Assembly: GCA_015200025.1 (NCBI GenBank)
Contig: CP054186.1
Span: 620,001-684,000, forward strand
DNA length: 64,000 nucleotides
From: Phycisphaeraceae bacterium
GTDB lineage: Bacteria > Planctomycetota > Phycisphaerae > Phycisphaerales > UBA1924
Direction: 5' to 3'
Part shown: in pieces, positions 50,653-59,012 of the stretch
Numbering within the stretch: the stretch's first letter is position 1
How the letters are laid out: the number at the start of each line of letters is the position of its first letter
Notes under the pieces: generated by a model
The model's database searches: none
What the model was told of the DNA's origin: nothing
Seen by the model: only the letters and a program-made list of their open reading frames with translations
Made by a program: the position numbers and the translations under genes

Positions 50653-50658
50653 ACTATA
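50653..50658 (-). promoter_or_regulatory. Candidate -10 hexamer (TATAGT) for tRNA-Val
   Basis: TATAGT on the minus strand, 26 bases before the tRNA 5' end. A TTGCCA lies 19 bases further upstream, a slightly long spacer. Confidence 0.4.
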
Positions 50659-50731
50659 GCCGCCCGAACAAGCCCCGTGGCAACCCGACGCCCCATCGGC
50701 CACTCCAATCCCCCGATCGGTCGGTCCTTGT

Positions 50732-51559
50732 TCACCCCACCGGGGGACGCCCGTGGTCCCCGATCAGACGGATATCGCGCAGTGCGGGGAACTCCGCCCG
50801 CCACGCGCGCACGAGCCCGGGATCAACCCCGACCCGCATCACGCAAGGCCCCTCGTCCGCACGCGCAATCACCGCGCCCTTGGGGTCCACCGCGAACGAC
50901 CCGCCCGCGTACGTCAGGTGCGGGTCGGACCCCGCGCGGTTGACGCACAGCATGTACGCCTGGTTCTCGATCGCGCGCGCCACGCCCAACGCCTCGCGGT
51001 GGTGCTTCCGAGGCTCGGGCCAGTTCGCGCCCAGCGCGAAGACCTCGGCCCCACGCAGCACGCCGAGCCGGAACAACTCGGGGAACCGCAGGTCATAGCA
51101 GATCGCTGGGCAGACGGTCAGCGACCCGCCGGTCCCCACCCCCGACCCCACCCCCGACCCCACCCACGGGTAGGTCCCCACGCGGTCGCCGCCGCCGAAG
51201 AACTCGCTCTCACGCCCGTAACTGAACGGGTGGACCTTGTCGTACTCGGCGAGCACCTCGCCGCCGGGGCCGACGATCGTGGCCCGATTCCGGCCCCGCC
51301 CATCGGGCCCCATGACCGTCCTCGAGCCATGGACCGTCGCGCCGAGCCGCTTGGCCAGCCCCCGGAGATACCCCAGCGTCATCCTGTCCGAATCGTTCGT
51401 GCGCTCGAGCCGGAACGAGAACCCCGTGTCGAACATCTCGGGGAGCACGACCAGATCCCCCGCCCCGACGCCCGCTCGCTCGAGCATGGCGTCGCACCGC
51501 CGATGGTTCTCGGCCCGGTCCTCCCATGCCGTGTCTATTTGCACCAGATGCGCGTTCAT
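50732..51559 (-). CDS. Carbon-nitrogen hydrolase (nitrilase/omega-amidase-like)
   Basis: A 275-residue nitrilase-superfamily amidase. The catalytic triad is visible: Glu in VVLPEMFDTGFS, Lys in EYDKVHPFSYG, Cys in VCPAICYDLRFPELFR. MFxTGFS and HPFSYG are typical of YafV/omega-amidase-like members that hydrolyse alpha-ketoglutaramate. Omega-amidase is my preferred call but not proven. The ATG at 51559 is favoured over 51646 because TACGCT sits five bases upstream. A GSGVGSGVGTGG loop is encoded by a 12-base repeat. Divergent from maf. Confidence 0.88.
   Translation of the reverse strand: MNAHLVQIDTAWEDRAENHRRCDAMLERAGVGAGDLVVLPEMFDTGFSFRLERTNDSDRMTLGYLRGLAKRLGATVHGSRTVMGPDGRGRNRATIVGPGGEVLAEYDKVHPFSYGRESEFFGGGDRVGTYPWVGSGVGSGVGTGGSLTVCPAICYDLRFPELFRLGVLRGAEVFALGANWPEPRKHHREALGVARAIENQAYMLCVNRAGSDPHLTYAGGSFAVDPKGAVIARADEGPCVMRVGVDPGLVRAWRAEFPALRDIRLIGDHGRPPVG
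51141..51164 (-). repeat. Twelve-base direct repeat in the nitrilase gene
   Basis: Two perfect copies of CCCGACCCCACC (plus-strand reading) encoding a Gly/Ser/Val loop (VGSGVGSGVGTG) before the catalytic Cys strand. Confidence 0.8.
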
Positions 51560-51564
51560 GCCCC

Positions 51565-51570
51565 AGCGTA
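51565..51570 (-). promoter_or_regulatory. Candidate -10 hexamer (TACGCT) for the nitrilase, leaderless spacing
   Basis: Five bases separate TACGCT (minus strand) from the ATG at 51559. Confidence 0.4.
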
Positions 51571-51618
51571 TCGACCCCGGGCCTGGGGCTTTCGCCCCCC
51601 TCATTGGCGACCGTGGAG

Positions 51619-51624
51619 TACAAT
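51619..51624 (+). promoter_or_regulatory. Candidate -10 hexamer (TACAAT) for maf, leaderless spacing
   Basis: GTACAATC with six bases to the ATG at 51631. It is divergent from the nitrilase promoter; the whole intergenic region is 71 bases. Confidence 0.5.
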
Positions 51625-51630
51625 CAAAGC

Positions 51631-52344
51631 ATGGAGGCGGCCGCACCGATCATAGATCGAACAAACGACGCCGCGGGGGGCTCTTTCGAGGACCCCGGCA
51701 TGGCCACGACGCCGGTCGTGTGGCTCGCGAGCCGCTCGCCGCGACGCCGGGAGTTGTTGAACGAGCACGGCGTGCAGCACGCCTTCGATACCCCGGGTTT
51801 CGATGACGCGGACCTGGCACCCGGGCGTGTCACGCCCGCGCAGTGGGTGGCGGCGCTGGCGTACCTCAAGGCGGCCGCGGGGGTCGCCCGCGGGGCGTCG
51901 ATCCCCGGGGTCCGGGTGGTGCTCGGGGCGGACACGGCGTGCGTGAAGGACGGTCGGCTGATCGGGACGCCCCGCGACGCGGGCGAGGCGGGGGCGATGA
52001 TCCGGTCGCTCTCGGGCGGAACCCACGCGGTGGTGACGGGCGTCTCGATGATCGACGTGCGCACGGGGCGCCGAACGCTGTTCGCCGAGACCGCGACGGT
52101 CCGCGTCGGGGCGCTGCCCGACACGGAGATCGACGCGTACGTCGCGTCGGGTGGGTGGGAGGGCAAGGCGGGTGGGTACAACCTTCGCGAGCGCCTCGAC
52201 GCGGGATGGCCCATCGAGTACGAGGGCGACCCGACGACGATCATGGGCCTCCCGATGAGCGCGGTGATGCGGCGGCTCGAACGGATGGGGCTGGTCGAGG
52301 GCCGGCGCGGGCCGGTGGGGGTCGAGGACGGGGGTGAACGGTGA
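51631..52344 (+). CDS. maf: Maf-like nucleoside triphosphate pyrophosphatase
   Basis: A 237-residue Maf/HAM1-fold protein that hydrolyses non-canonical or canonical NTPs (dTTP/UTP or m7GTP type) and has been linked to septum inhibition. Motifs: LASRSPRRRELLNEHGV, VLGADTACVKDG, SLSGGTHAVVTGVSMID, YVASGGWEGKAGGYNLRE and TTIMGLPM. An N-terminal ~25-residue extension precedes the fold; the internal ATG at 51700 would remove it, but promoter spacing favours 51631. The stop overlaps the next GTG (GTGA). Confidence 0.9.
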   Translation: MEAAAPIIDRTNDAAGGSFEDPGMATTPVVWLASRSPRRRELLNEHGVQHAFDTPGFDDADLAPGRVTPAQWVAALAYLKAAAGVARGASIPGVRVVLGADTACVKDGRLIGTPRDAGEAGAMIRSLSGGTHAVVTGVSMIDVRTGRRTLFAETATVRVGALPDTEIDAYVASGGWEGKAGGYNLRERLDAGWPIEYEGDPTTIMGLPMSAVMRRLERMGLVEGRRGPVGVEDGGER

Positions 52345-52781
52345 CCACGCCCGACGGCTCGGCGTTGCTCCCGGTGTGGGCGGTGATCCCCGCGGCGTCG
52401 GTGCTGCTGGTGGTGGTCGCGGCCCACGCGGGGGTGGTCCGCCGATCCCCCGGTGTCCCGCCGAGCCGGAAGAGGATCCGCCTGGCCAACGCCGCCCTGA
52501 TGGTCGTGACGATTCCGGTCTTGTCGTTCGCGCTGGGGGTGGCGAGGTCGGACGACCCGAGGGTGTTCGTGCTGGCGTGGCTCGCCACGGTCGGGCTGAT
52601 CGGGCTGGTGATCATGGTCGCGTGCCTCGATATGCTCAACACCGTCCGCCTGGGCTTCGCGGCCCGTCGTCGGCTGAGGGAGCACCTCTCGCGGGTGCGG
52701 TCGACGCTGGTCGCGGGCGCGGTCAGGGCGAGGATGTCGCCCGAGGCTGTGCCCGGGCACGACCTGCGCGGCACGCCCTGA
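52341..52781 (+). CDS. Three-helix membrane protein, unknown function
   Basis: A 146-residue protein with hydrophobic segments WAVIPAASVLLVVVAAHAGV, ALMVVTIPVLSFALGVA and LAWLATVGLIGLVIMVACLD, then a basic helical C-terminus (FAARRRLREHLSRVRSTL). The GTG start overlaps the maf stop and its TGA overlaps the lpxK ATG (TGATG), so it is embedded in a coupled maf-lpxK run. I do not recognise a family. A role near the inner membrane side of lipid A assembly is a guess from position only. Confidence 0.7.
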   Translation: MTTPDGSALLPVWAVIPAASVLLVVVAAHAGVVRRSPGVPPSRKRIRLANAALMVVTIPVLSFALGVARSDDPRVFVLAWLATVGLIGLVIMVACLDMLNTVRLGFAARRRLREHLSRVRSTLVAGAVRARMSPEAVPGHDLRGTP

Positions 52782-53983
52782 TGACACCCACCCACTCACC
52801 ACCCCCACCCACTCCCTCGTCCGCCGGCACACCGCCTCACCCCGTCACGGCGATCGACCCTCGCCCGCCGATGCCCAACGCGCTGGGCGCCGCGCTGTCG
52901 TGGGTGTACGGACGGGCTGTCTCGATCCGCAACGGGTGGTACGACGTCAACGCGGGCCGGCGACTCGATCGGCCCGTGATCTCCGTGGGCAACCTCTCGG
53001 TGGGCGGGACGGGCAAGACGCCCATGGTGGCGCACCTGGCCCGGTGGCTCCGCGAGGCCGGGCGGACGGTGGCGGTGGCGTTGCGCGGGTACCGGGCCCC
53101 GGGGGGGAACCCCTCGCAGAGCGACGAGGCGCTGCTGTACGCACGGACGCTGCCCGGGGTGATGCTCGCCATCGGGCCCGACCGCCACGCGGAACTCAAA
53201 GAACTGTTCACGACGCGGCGTGGGATGACCTGCGATTGCGTGCTGCTGGACGACGGGTTCCAGCACCGCCGGCTCGCGCGCGACCTGGACCTGGTCCTCA
53301 TCGACGCGACGCGTGACCCGTTCAAGGACCGCCTGCTCCCCGCCGGGTGGCTCCGAGAGCCGGTCTCCTCACTCGCGCGGGCGTCGGCGGTGATCGTGAC
53401 GCGCGCCGATACGCTCGACCCGGCCTCACGCGAGGCGCTGGGCAAGGCCGTCGCGTCGGCCCACGGGAAGCCCCCGCTGGCCTGGTGTTCGCACCGCTGG
53501 GAGTCGCTGGTGACGGGCGAGGGGCTGGCCGAGCGGACGCTGCCCGTCGGGTGGCTCAAGGGTCGGCGGGCCGTGGCGGCGTGCGCGATCGGGAACCCCG
53601 CGGCGTTCGTCGGTCGGATCGAGCAGGACGCGGGCGTTGTCGGCCGCGTGATCCTCCGCGACCACGACCCGTTCGCGCCCGCGACGCTCGACCGCATCGC
53701 CCGGGCCGCCCGCGAGGGGCAGGCCGAGGTGATCGTCGTCACGGAGAAGGACTGGGTGAAACTCCGGGAGCTTCCGGCGGACCGGTTCCCGTGCCCCGTG
53801 CTTCGCCCGAGGCTGGGGCTGACGTTCCTCTCGGGCGAGGGGGCGTTGCACGACCTGGTCGTGGGGACGGCCAGATCGTTCAAGCCTGTCAAGCCCGCGA
53901 CGAAGGACGGGCGGCCCGGTGGCCAACCCCCGGGCGCAACGATCACCCGCCCGCTACGATCGGGTGATGGACCGGCTACTTGA
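52781..53983 (+). CDS. lpxK: Tetraacyldisaccharide 4'-kinase
   Basis: A 400-residue membrane-associated P-loop kinase that phosphorylates the 4' position of the lipid A precursor. Motifs: ISVGNLSVGGTGKTPMVAHL (Walker A), LLDDGFQHRRLARDLDLVLID, RDPFKDRLLPAGWLREP, and VIVVTEKDWVKL near the end. A ~40-residue Pro/Thr/Ser-rich N-terminal segment precedes the membrane helix region. The 3' end overlaps the hldE start by 17 bases. It belongs with lpxB in lipid A synthesis. Confidence 0.9.
   Translation: MTPTHSPPPPTPSSAGTPPHPVTAIDPRPPMPNALGAALSWVYGRAVSIRNGWYDVNAGRRLDRPVISVGNLSVGGTGKTPMVAHLARWLREAGRTVAVALRGYRAPGGNPSQSDEALLYARTLPGVMLAIGPDRHAELKELFTTRRGMTCDCVLLDDGFQHRRLARDLDLVLIDATRDPFKDRLLPAGWLREPVSSLARASAVIVTRADTLDPASREALGKAVASAHGKPPLAWCSHRWESLVTGEGLAERTLPVGWLKGRRAVAACAIGNPAAFVGRIEQDAGVVGRVILRDHDPFAPATLDRIARAAREGQAEVIVVTEKDWVKLRELPADRFPCPVLRPRLGLTFLSGEGALHDLVVGTARSFKPVKPATKDGRPGGQPPGATITRPLRSGDGPAT
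53955..53960 (+). promoter_or_regulatory. Candidate -10 hexamer (TACGAT) for hldE, leaderless spacing
   Basis: TACGAT inside the lpxK 3' end with six bases to the hldE ATG at 53967. It may give hldE independent transcription. Confidence 0.4.
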
Positions 53984-55463
53984 TTCGTTGGCGGGGTGGA
54001 AGCCCTTCAGCGCCCTGGTGGTCGGGGACTTCATGCTGGACCAGTTGGTCTACGGGAACGCCGAGCGGCTCAGCGCCGACGCGCCCGTCCCGGTGCTCCA
54101 CGTGGTCCGGTGCGAGGACCGCCCGGGCGGGTCGGCGAACGTCTGCCTCGACCTCGCCGCCCTCAAGGGCAACGTCGAGGCCGCGGGCGTCACCGGGGAC
54201 GACCCGCACGGGGCGATCCTCCGCCAGGCGTTGTCGGCGGAGGGCGTAGGGGTGGGGATGCTGATGTCCGACCGGTCCCGCCCGACGACGACGAAGCAGA
54301 ACCTCATCGGGCTGGCGCAGACGCGCCACCCGCAGAAGATGTTCCGGGTCGATTACGAGTCCAAGGCGTCGCTCGACCCGGCGGTGACGGGGCGTTTGCT
54401 CGACGCGGTGCGGGCCGCGGTCTCGGGCGTGGACGTGGTGTGCATCGAGGATTACAACAAGGGCGTCTGCGGCGAGGCGGTCTGCCAGGGGGTGATCCGC
54501 GCGGCGCGCAAGGCCGGCAAGCCCGTCTTCGTCGACCCCGCGCGGATCGCCGACTACAGCAAGTACCGCGGCGCCACCGCCATCACGCCCAACCGCAACG
54601 AGGCCGAGCACGCCACCGGGCTCCGGACGCTCGACGATGAATCGGGCGGCCCCGGCGAGTCGGCGGCCCGCGTGGCGCACGCGCTGGTCACGGCCCTGGA
54701 CCTCGAGGCCGTCGTGCTCACCCTCGACCGGCACGGGGCGCTCCTGCTGGAGCGTGACGGGAGCCCCGTGGCCGTCCCCACCGTGGCCCGCGAGGTCTAC
54801 GACGTGACCGGCGCGGGCGATATGTTCCTCGCGGCGCTCGCCGCCGGGCGGGCCAACGACCTCCCCTGGTTCGAGTCGGTCCGCCTCGCCAACGCGGCGG
54901 CGGGGCTCGAGGTCGAGGTCTTCGGCGTCCAGCCCATCCCGCTCGAACGCGTCCACCAGTTCCTCCTCGACCAGGCCGGGCGGCTCGCGGGCAAGGTCCG
55001 CCCGCTCGCGGCGCTGATGCCCGAGGTCGAGGCCCGTCGCCGGCTCGGTCAGCGCGTGGTCTTCACCAACGGGTGCTTCGACATCCTCCACACCGGGCAC
55101 GTGACGCTGCTCGAGCGGGCCAAGGCCCTGGGCGATTACCTCGTCGTCGGGCTCAACACCGACGCGTCGGTGTCGCGGCTCAAGGGCCCGAGCCGCCCGG
55201 TCAACGCCCAGGACGACCGCGCCCGCGTGCTCTCGAGCCTCGCCGCCGTCGACGCCGTCACGTTCTTCGACGAGGACACCCCGCTGCGGCTGATCGAAAC
55301 GATCCGCCCGGCGGTCTTGGCGAAGGGCTCGGACTACACCAAGGACCGCGTGGTGGGCGCGGACCTGGTCGAATCCTGGGGCGGGCGGGTCGAGCTGATC
55401 GACCTGGTGCCCGGGAAGAGCACGTCGGCGACCATCCGCCGGGCGGGCATCGCCGCGGGTTGA
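53967..55463 (+). CDS. hldE: Bifunctional heptose 7-phosphate kinase / heptose 1-phosphate adenylyltransferase
   Basis: A 498-residue fusion of a PfkB-type kinase (residues 1 to about 330; ALVVGDFMLDQLVYGNAERL, YDVTGAGDMFLAALA) and a nucleotidyltransferase (about 350-498; VVFTNGCFDILHTGHVTLLE, LKGPSRPVN, GSDYTKD, TSATIRR). It makes ADP-heptose precursor for the LPS inner core. Both active sites look intact. The 17-base overlap with lpxK suggests LPS genes are co-expressed. gmhA, gmhB and hldD are not in the window. Confidence 0.94.
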   Translation: MDRLLDSLAGWKPFSALVVGDFMLDQLVYGNAERLSADAPVPVLHVVRCEDRPGGSANVCLDLAALKGNVEAAGVTGDDPHGAILRQALSAEGVGVGMLMSDRSRPTTTKQNLIGLAQTRHPQKMFRVDYESKASLDPAVTGRLLDAVRAAVSGVDVVCIEDYNKGVCGEAVCQGVIRAARKAGKPVFVDPARIADYSKYRGATAITPNRNEAEHATGLRTLDDESGGPGESAARVAHALVTALDLEAVVLTLDRHGALLLERDGSPVAVPTVAREVYDVTGAGDMFLAALAAGRANDLPWFESVRLANAAAGLEVEVFGVQPIPLERVHQFLLDQAGRLAGKVRPLAALMPEVEARRRLGQRVVFTNGCFDILHTGHVTLLERAKALGDYLVVGLNTDASVSRLKGPSRPVNAQDDRARVLSSLAAVDAVTFFDEDTPLRLIETIRPAVLAKGSDYTKDRVVGADLVESWGGRVELIDLVPGKSTSATIRRAGIAAG

Positions 55464-55582
55464 GCCGCGTCCGCCGGGCATCACCGTCACGGGTCGGGCG
55501 TCGCCGCCACAGCGTTGTGCCGCGGGGCGTGCGAACGACACATCTTTCCGCCGCGGCTCGACCACCACAGGACGCCCGGCCG

Positions 55583-56032
55583 ATGGACCGGGGACCTGCG
55601 GATCCCGGACCGATGGACCACCTCGCCATCCTCAAGCCCCGCTACCTCGACGCCATCCTCGACGGGCGCAAGACCATCGAGTGCCGCCTGATGCGCAACC
55701 GCGTCCCGCCCTTCGGGCTGGTCCGCCCCGGCGACCGGATCTTCCTCAAAGACAGCGGCGGGCCGATCCGCGGCGTGGCCCGGGCGGCCGCCGTCCGCGA
55801 CCTCTCGGGCCTCACCCCGGCCTCGATCCTCGACCTCGAACGCGAGTTCAACGGCCGAGTGCTCGGGGACGCCGAGTTCTGGCGAAAGAAAGCCGGGGCA
55901 CGGTACGGGACCCTGATCTGGCTCGGCGGTGTTTCACCCTGGGCGGGCGAATGTCGTCACGGCCGACGCGGGGCACGCTCGGCGTGGATCGCGGGCATCC
56001 GCGCCGGGAAGGCCCGGGCGGCCACGGTCTGA
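55583..56032 (+). CDS. ASCH/PUA-like domain protein
   Basis: A small RNA-binding-type protein (149 residues from ATG 55583, or 139 from ATG 55613, which starts MDHLAILKPRYLDAILDGRK). The opening ILKPRYLDAILDGRKTIECR is characteristic of ASCH domains, with GDRIFLKDSGG and the following strand completing the beta barrel. ASCH proteins are suggested to bind RNA or modified nucleosides, and some have ribonuclease or amidohydrolase activity. The C-terminal ~40 residues have no match that I recognise. It converges on clpX. Confidence 0.75.
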   Translation: MDRGPADPGPMDHLAILKPRYLDAILDGRKTIECRLMRNRVPPFGLVRPGDRIFLKDSGGPIRGVARAAAVRDLSGLTPASILDLEREFNGRVLGDAEFWRKKAGARYGTLIWLGGVSPWAGECRHGRRGARSAWIAGIRAGKARAATV

Positions 56033-56045
56033 GGCCACCGGCGAG

Positions 56046-57359
56046 TTACGCCGACGCTTTCGCCTTGACGCGGAGGCCGGCGAGCGAGGGGCGGTCCATG
56101 ACCGCGGCGCGGTCGATGACGTACTCGACCCCGGTGTGGTCCTGGTCGGGGAGCTCGTACATCAGGTTGATCATGAGCTCTTCCATGACGGCGCGGAGGG
56201 CCCGGGCGCCCGTGTTGCGGGCGGCGGCCTTCTCCGCGATGGCCGTCAGCGCCTCGTCCGTGAACGAGAGCTTCGCCCCCTCGAGCTGGAAGAGGTGCTG
56301 GTACTGACGCACCAGCGCGTTCTTGGGCTCGGTGAGGATCTTGACGAGGGCCTTGATCGACAGCGGCTCGAGCGCGGCGATCACCGGCAGCCGCCCGACG
56401 AACTCGGGGATCATCCCGTACTCGATCAGGTCGTCCGCGGTCACGCTGCGGTGGAGCGAGAAGGCCTCTTCCGCGGCCGCGTTCCCGGGCTGGACGAACC
56501 CGATCCGCGTTTTCCCGAGGCGCCGGCGGATGATCTCTTCGAGCCCGACGAACGTCCCGCCGCAGATGAACAGGATGTTGGTTGTGTCGAGCTGGATATA
56601 CTGCTGCTCGGGGTGCTTGCGTCCGCCCTGGGGGGGGACGTTGCTGACCGTACCCTCGAGCATCTTGAGGAGCGACTGCTGGACGCCCTCGCCCGAGACG
56701 TCGCGCGTGATGGACACGTTGTTGCTGGTCTTCCCGATCTTGTCGATCTCGTCGATGTAGATGATCCCGCGCTGGGCGCTCTCGACGTCGAAGTCCGCCG
56801 CCTGCATCAGGCGCAGCAGCAGGTTCTCCACGTCCTCGCCCACGTACCCGGCCTCGGTCAGCGTCGTCGCGTCGCCGATCGCGAAGGGCACCTTGAGCAT
56901 CCGCGCCAGCGTCCGGGCCATCAGCGTCTTGCCCGAGCCCGTGTTCCCGATCATCAGGATGTTCGACTTGTCCAGCTCGATCCCCGAGGTGTCACCGCCC
57001 TCGATGTGCTGGAGACGCTTGTAGTGGTTGTGCACCGCGACCGAGAGCGAACGCTTCACGTCGTCCTGCCCGATCACGTACTGATCCAGGAACTCCTTGA
57101 TCGTCCGCGGCGCCGGGATCTCGCGCAGGGCGCTGGCCACCGAGCTCACCCGCCGGCGTTCCTGCTTGAAAATGTTCTGGCACAGGTCCGTGCAGTTCGA
57201 GCAGATGTAGACCTCGTTGGGCCCCTCCACCATCGGACCCACCTCGCGGCTGATCTTCCCGCAGAACGAGCACGTGGTCACTTTGCGGCCCCGGAACCCA
57301 CCCCCCTGGGCGTCCTGGGCGGGGGGCTGGTCGTTGCCGTCGTTGCGGTTCTTGGCCAT
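56046..57359 (-). CDS. clpX: ATP-dependent Clp protease ATP-binding subunit ClpX
   Basis: A 437-residue AAA+ unfoldase that feeds substrates to ClpP. It has the N-terminal zinc-binding domain (TCSFCGKI and CSNCTDLC), Walker [16 protein letters not shown], Walker [11 protein letters not shown], the pore/sensor region and the [16 protein letters not shown] and IGF-type loop ([20 protein letters not shown]). A short acidic/Gln-rich segment at residues 5-20 ([16 protein letters not shown]) precedes the zinc finger. clpP is not adjacent. TAGACT about 50 bases upstream is a promoter candidate. Confidence 0.96.
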   Translation of the reverse strand: MAKNRNDGNDQPPAQDAQGGGFRGRKVTTCSFCGKISREVGPMVEGPNEVYICSNCTDLCQNIFKQERRRVSSVASALREIPAPRTIKEFLDQYVIGQDDVKRSLSVAVHNHYKRLQHIEGGDTSGIELDKSNILMIGNTGSGKTLMARTLARMLKVPFAIGDATTLTEAGYVGEDVENLLLRLMQAADFDVESAQRGIIYIDEIDKIGKTSNNVSITRDVSGEGVQQSLLKMLEGTVSNVPPQGGRKHPEQQYIQLDTTNILFICGGTFVGLEEIIRRRLGKTRIGFVQPGNAAAEEAFSLHRSVTADDLIEYGMIPEFVGRLPVIAALEPLSIKALVKILTEPKNALVRQYQHLFQLEGAKLSFTDEALTAIAEKAAARNTGARALRAVMEELMINLMYELPDQDHTGVEYVIDRAAVMDRPSLAGLRVKAKASA

Positions 57360-57407
57360 TCGGGTTCCCTTCGCCTCCGTTGCCTTCCGCGTGCGCGAAG
57401 GCTCGGC

Positions 57408-57413
57408 AGTCTA
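57408..57413 (-). promoter_or_regulatory. Candidate -10 hexamer (TAGACT) for clpX
   Basis: GATAGACTGC on the minus strand, about 48 bases before the ATG. GAAGGG near the start acts as ribosome binding site. Confidence 0.4.
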
Positions 57414-57551
57414 TCGGCCTTCCACGCCGGAGGCTCCAATCGTTCCCCGCACGACCCTCACCCCGTCCACCGCGGCGGGATCGACGTTCCAAGGCCCCGG
57501 CGCCCTCCGCGGCGCCAACCCCGCACATTCACCGCCGCCCGGCGTCCTTGA

Positions 57552-58133
57552 TCACCGCGGCGGGTCGGTCGGGGGTCCGGGATCGCGGCCACGACGATGG
57601 TCCGAGAATCTTCCACACGTCTCGGACGGTCCACCGGGTCCGTCCGTCGGAACATCATTCGCCTTTGGCGTGCGCGGGGTTTCAGACCCGGGGGTCCTCT
57701 CCCGGAGCCGCTCGACGAGGCGACGCCGGGTCCGTTCGTACTCGTCGTGGCTCATCTCGCCCCGGTCGCGGAGTTGACGGAGCGATTCCATCAGCGTGAG
57801 GTCGTCCTCGGGACCAGCCCCCCCGCCGAAGACCCCGCCGCGGTACCGCTTGAGGAACAGCGCCGCCACGAGGCACACCGCGATCATGACCCCGATCAGG
57901 ACCAGCGTGCTGGCGACGGCGGCGTCCCTGCTCCTGGGTGGGGGCGGGGTGGGAGGGGCCAGCGACCCGTGCGTGACGTCTTCGGTGAGCTCGTCCCCGC
58001 GCCCGACACCCGGGTCCTGATCGTCGGGGCGAGGCGCATCGGTCGGCGGGTCGTCGATCACGGGCGGGGGACGGCGCGGGCCGTCGAACACGTCCTGCGG
58101 CTGGGCCCGCGCGATGGAATGAACGAGGTGCAT
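57552..58133 (-). CDS. SHOCT-domain membrane protein
   Basis: A 193-residue protein: a Pro/Asp-rich N-terminal half, one transmembrane helix (STLVLIGVMIAVCLVAALFL), then a short cytoplasmic SHOCT motif (LMESLRQLRDRGEMSHDEYERTRR, the typical L-x-x-L-x-x-x-G-x-I/M-x-x-x-E-Y pattern), and a low-complexity tail. SHOCT segments mediate oligomerisation. Codons of the tail are Pro/Arg/Gly-biased like the rest of the window. Its position between clpX and a conserved unknown does not define a role. Confidence 0.7.
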   Translation of the reverse strand: MHLVHSIARAQPQDVFDGPRRPPPVIDDPPTDAPRPDDQDPGVGRGDELTEDVTHGSLAPPTPPPPRSRDAAVASTLVLIGVMIAVCLVAALFLKRYRGGVFGGGAGPEDDLTLMESLRQLRDRGEMSHDEYERTRRRLVERLRERTPGSETPRTPKANDVPTDGPGGPSETCGRFSDHRRGRDPGPPTDPPR

Positions 58134-58151
58134 GGGTGGGCCGGGGACGGG

Positions 58152-58907
58152 TTACCCGTGGCCGAGGCCGGCGGCCTCGCGGATCGGGACGAGGAGCTTG
58201 GGCACGACCCTCGATTCGAGGAGTTCCTCGCCCTTGACGGCCAGATCCCGGAAGATCCGGGGGAGGTCCTTGACCTCCCCGATTGAGCCGAACCGGCGGA
58301 GGGTGAGGTACACGCTGATGGGCTGTGGCCCGGCGTCGTCGTCGCGGCGGGCGCCGGCCTGCGGCGTGGGGTGGGTCTTGACCTCGACGTGCGCGTGCAC
58401 GTCGTCGCGCCCGGGGAGCGAGATCCCCACGACGGGCTGGCACTCGATGGGCGTGGCGCCGGGCACCTCGAGCATCGTGGCCAGCGGCGAGCCGGCGAAC
58501 AACGCCTCGAAAACCACCGCGTCGTGGTTCCCGCCCGCGAGGATATCGAACCCGTACAGCAGCTCGATGAAGTCCACGTCGAGCGGGCTGATGTTGAGGA
58601 AGAACGGCGCCGTCTCGAGGATGAACAGGTGCAGGGCGTAGGCCTCGGGCATCGTGCCGGGGTTGACCGTCCCGGTGCGCACGTTGTTGCCCTTGAGTGC
58701 CAGCCAGCGGTGAGGGGTATCGCTCTGCGGCGATTCGAGCGCAAGCTCCTCGCGGAATCGCCGGAACGAACCCATGGCCGGGAACTGCTTCCTCGCCCGC
58801 TCGAACAGGTCAAGAACCGACTCGCGGGTCTTGGGAAGGTCCATCTTCATCGCGAACTTCTGGTTGACGTAGAAGTCGCTGCACAGGGCCCGGTAACTCT
58901 CGGTCAT
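58152..58907 (-). CDS. Conserved protein of unknown function
   Basis: A 251-residue soluble, mixed alpha/beta protein beginning MTESYRALCSDFYVNQKFAM, with FPAMGSFRRFREELALESPQ, FLNISPLDVDFIELLYGFDI and a C-terminal VKDLPRIFRDLAVKGEELL. No signal or membrane segment. I do not recognise a characterised domain; the sharp conserved-looking blocks suggest a real, probably planctomycete-restricted family. TATGAT at 58963-58968 is a likely -10. It precedes the SHOCT gene by 18 bases and is probably co-transcribed. Confidence 0.75.
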   Translation of the reverse strand: MTESYRALCSDFYVNQKFAMKMDLPKTRESVLDLFERARKQFPAMGSFRRFREELALESPQSDTPHRWLALKGNNVRTGTVNPGTMPEAYALHLFILETAPFFLNISPLDVDFIELLYGFDILAGGNHDAVVFEALFAGSPLATMLEVPGATPIECQPVVGISLPGRDDVHAHVEVKTHPTPQAGARRDDDAGPQPISVYLTLRRFGSIGEVKDLPRIFRDLAVKGEELLESRVVPKLLVPIREAAGLGHG

Positions 58908-58962
58908 GCCCTCGGCCTCCGTGTCCCCTCACCCCCCCAACGCACACCGCCCGCGGTGATTC

Positions 58963-58968
58963 ATCATA
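58963..58968 (-). promoter_or_regulatory. Candidate -10 hexamer (TATGAT) for the conserved unknown gene
   Basis: GGTATGATG on the minus strand, about 55 bases before the ATG at 58907. Confidence 0.4.
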
Positions 58969-59012
58969 CCGAGCCCGGCACGCGCCTCAAGCACACCACG
59001 GCGCCGGCACGC

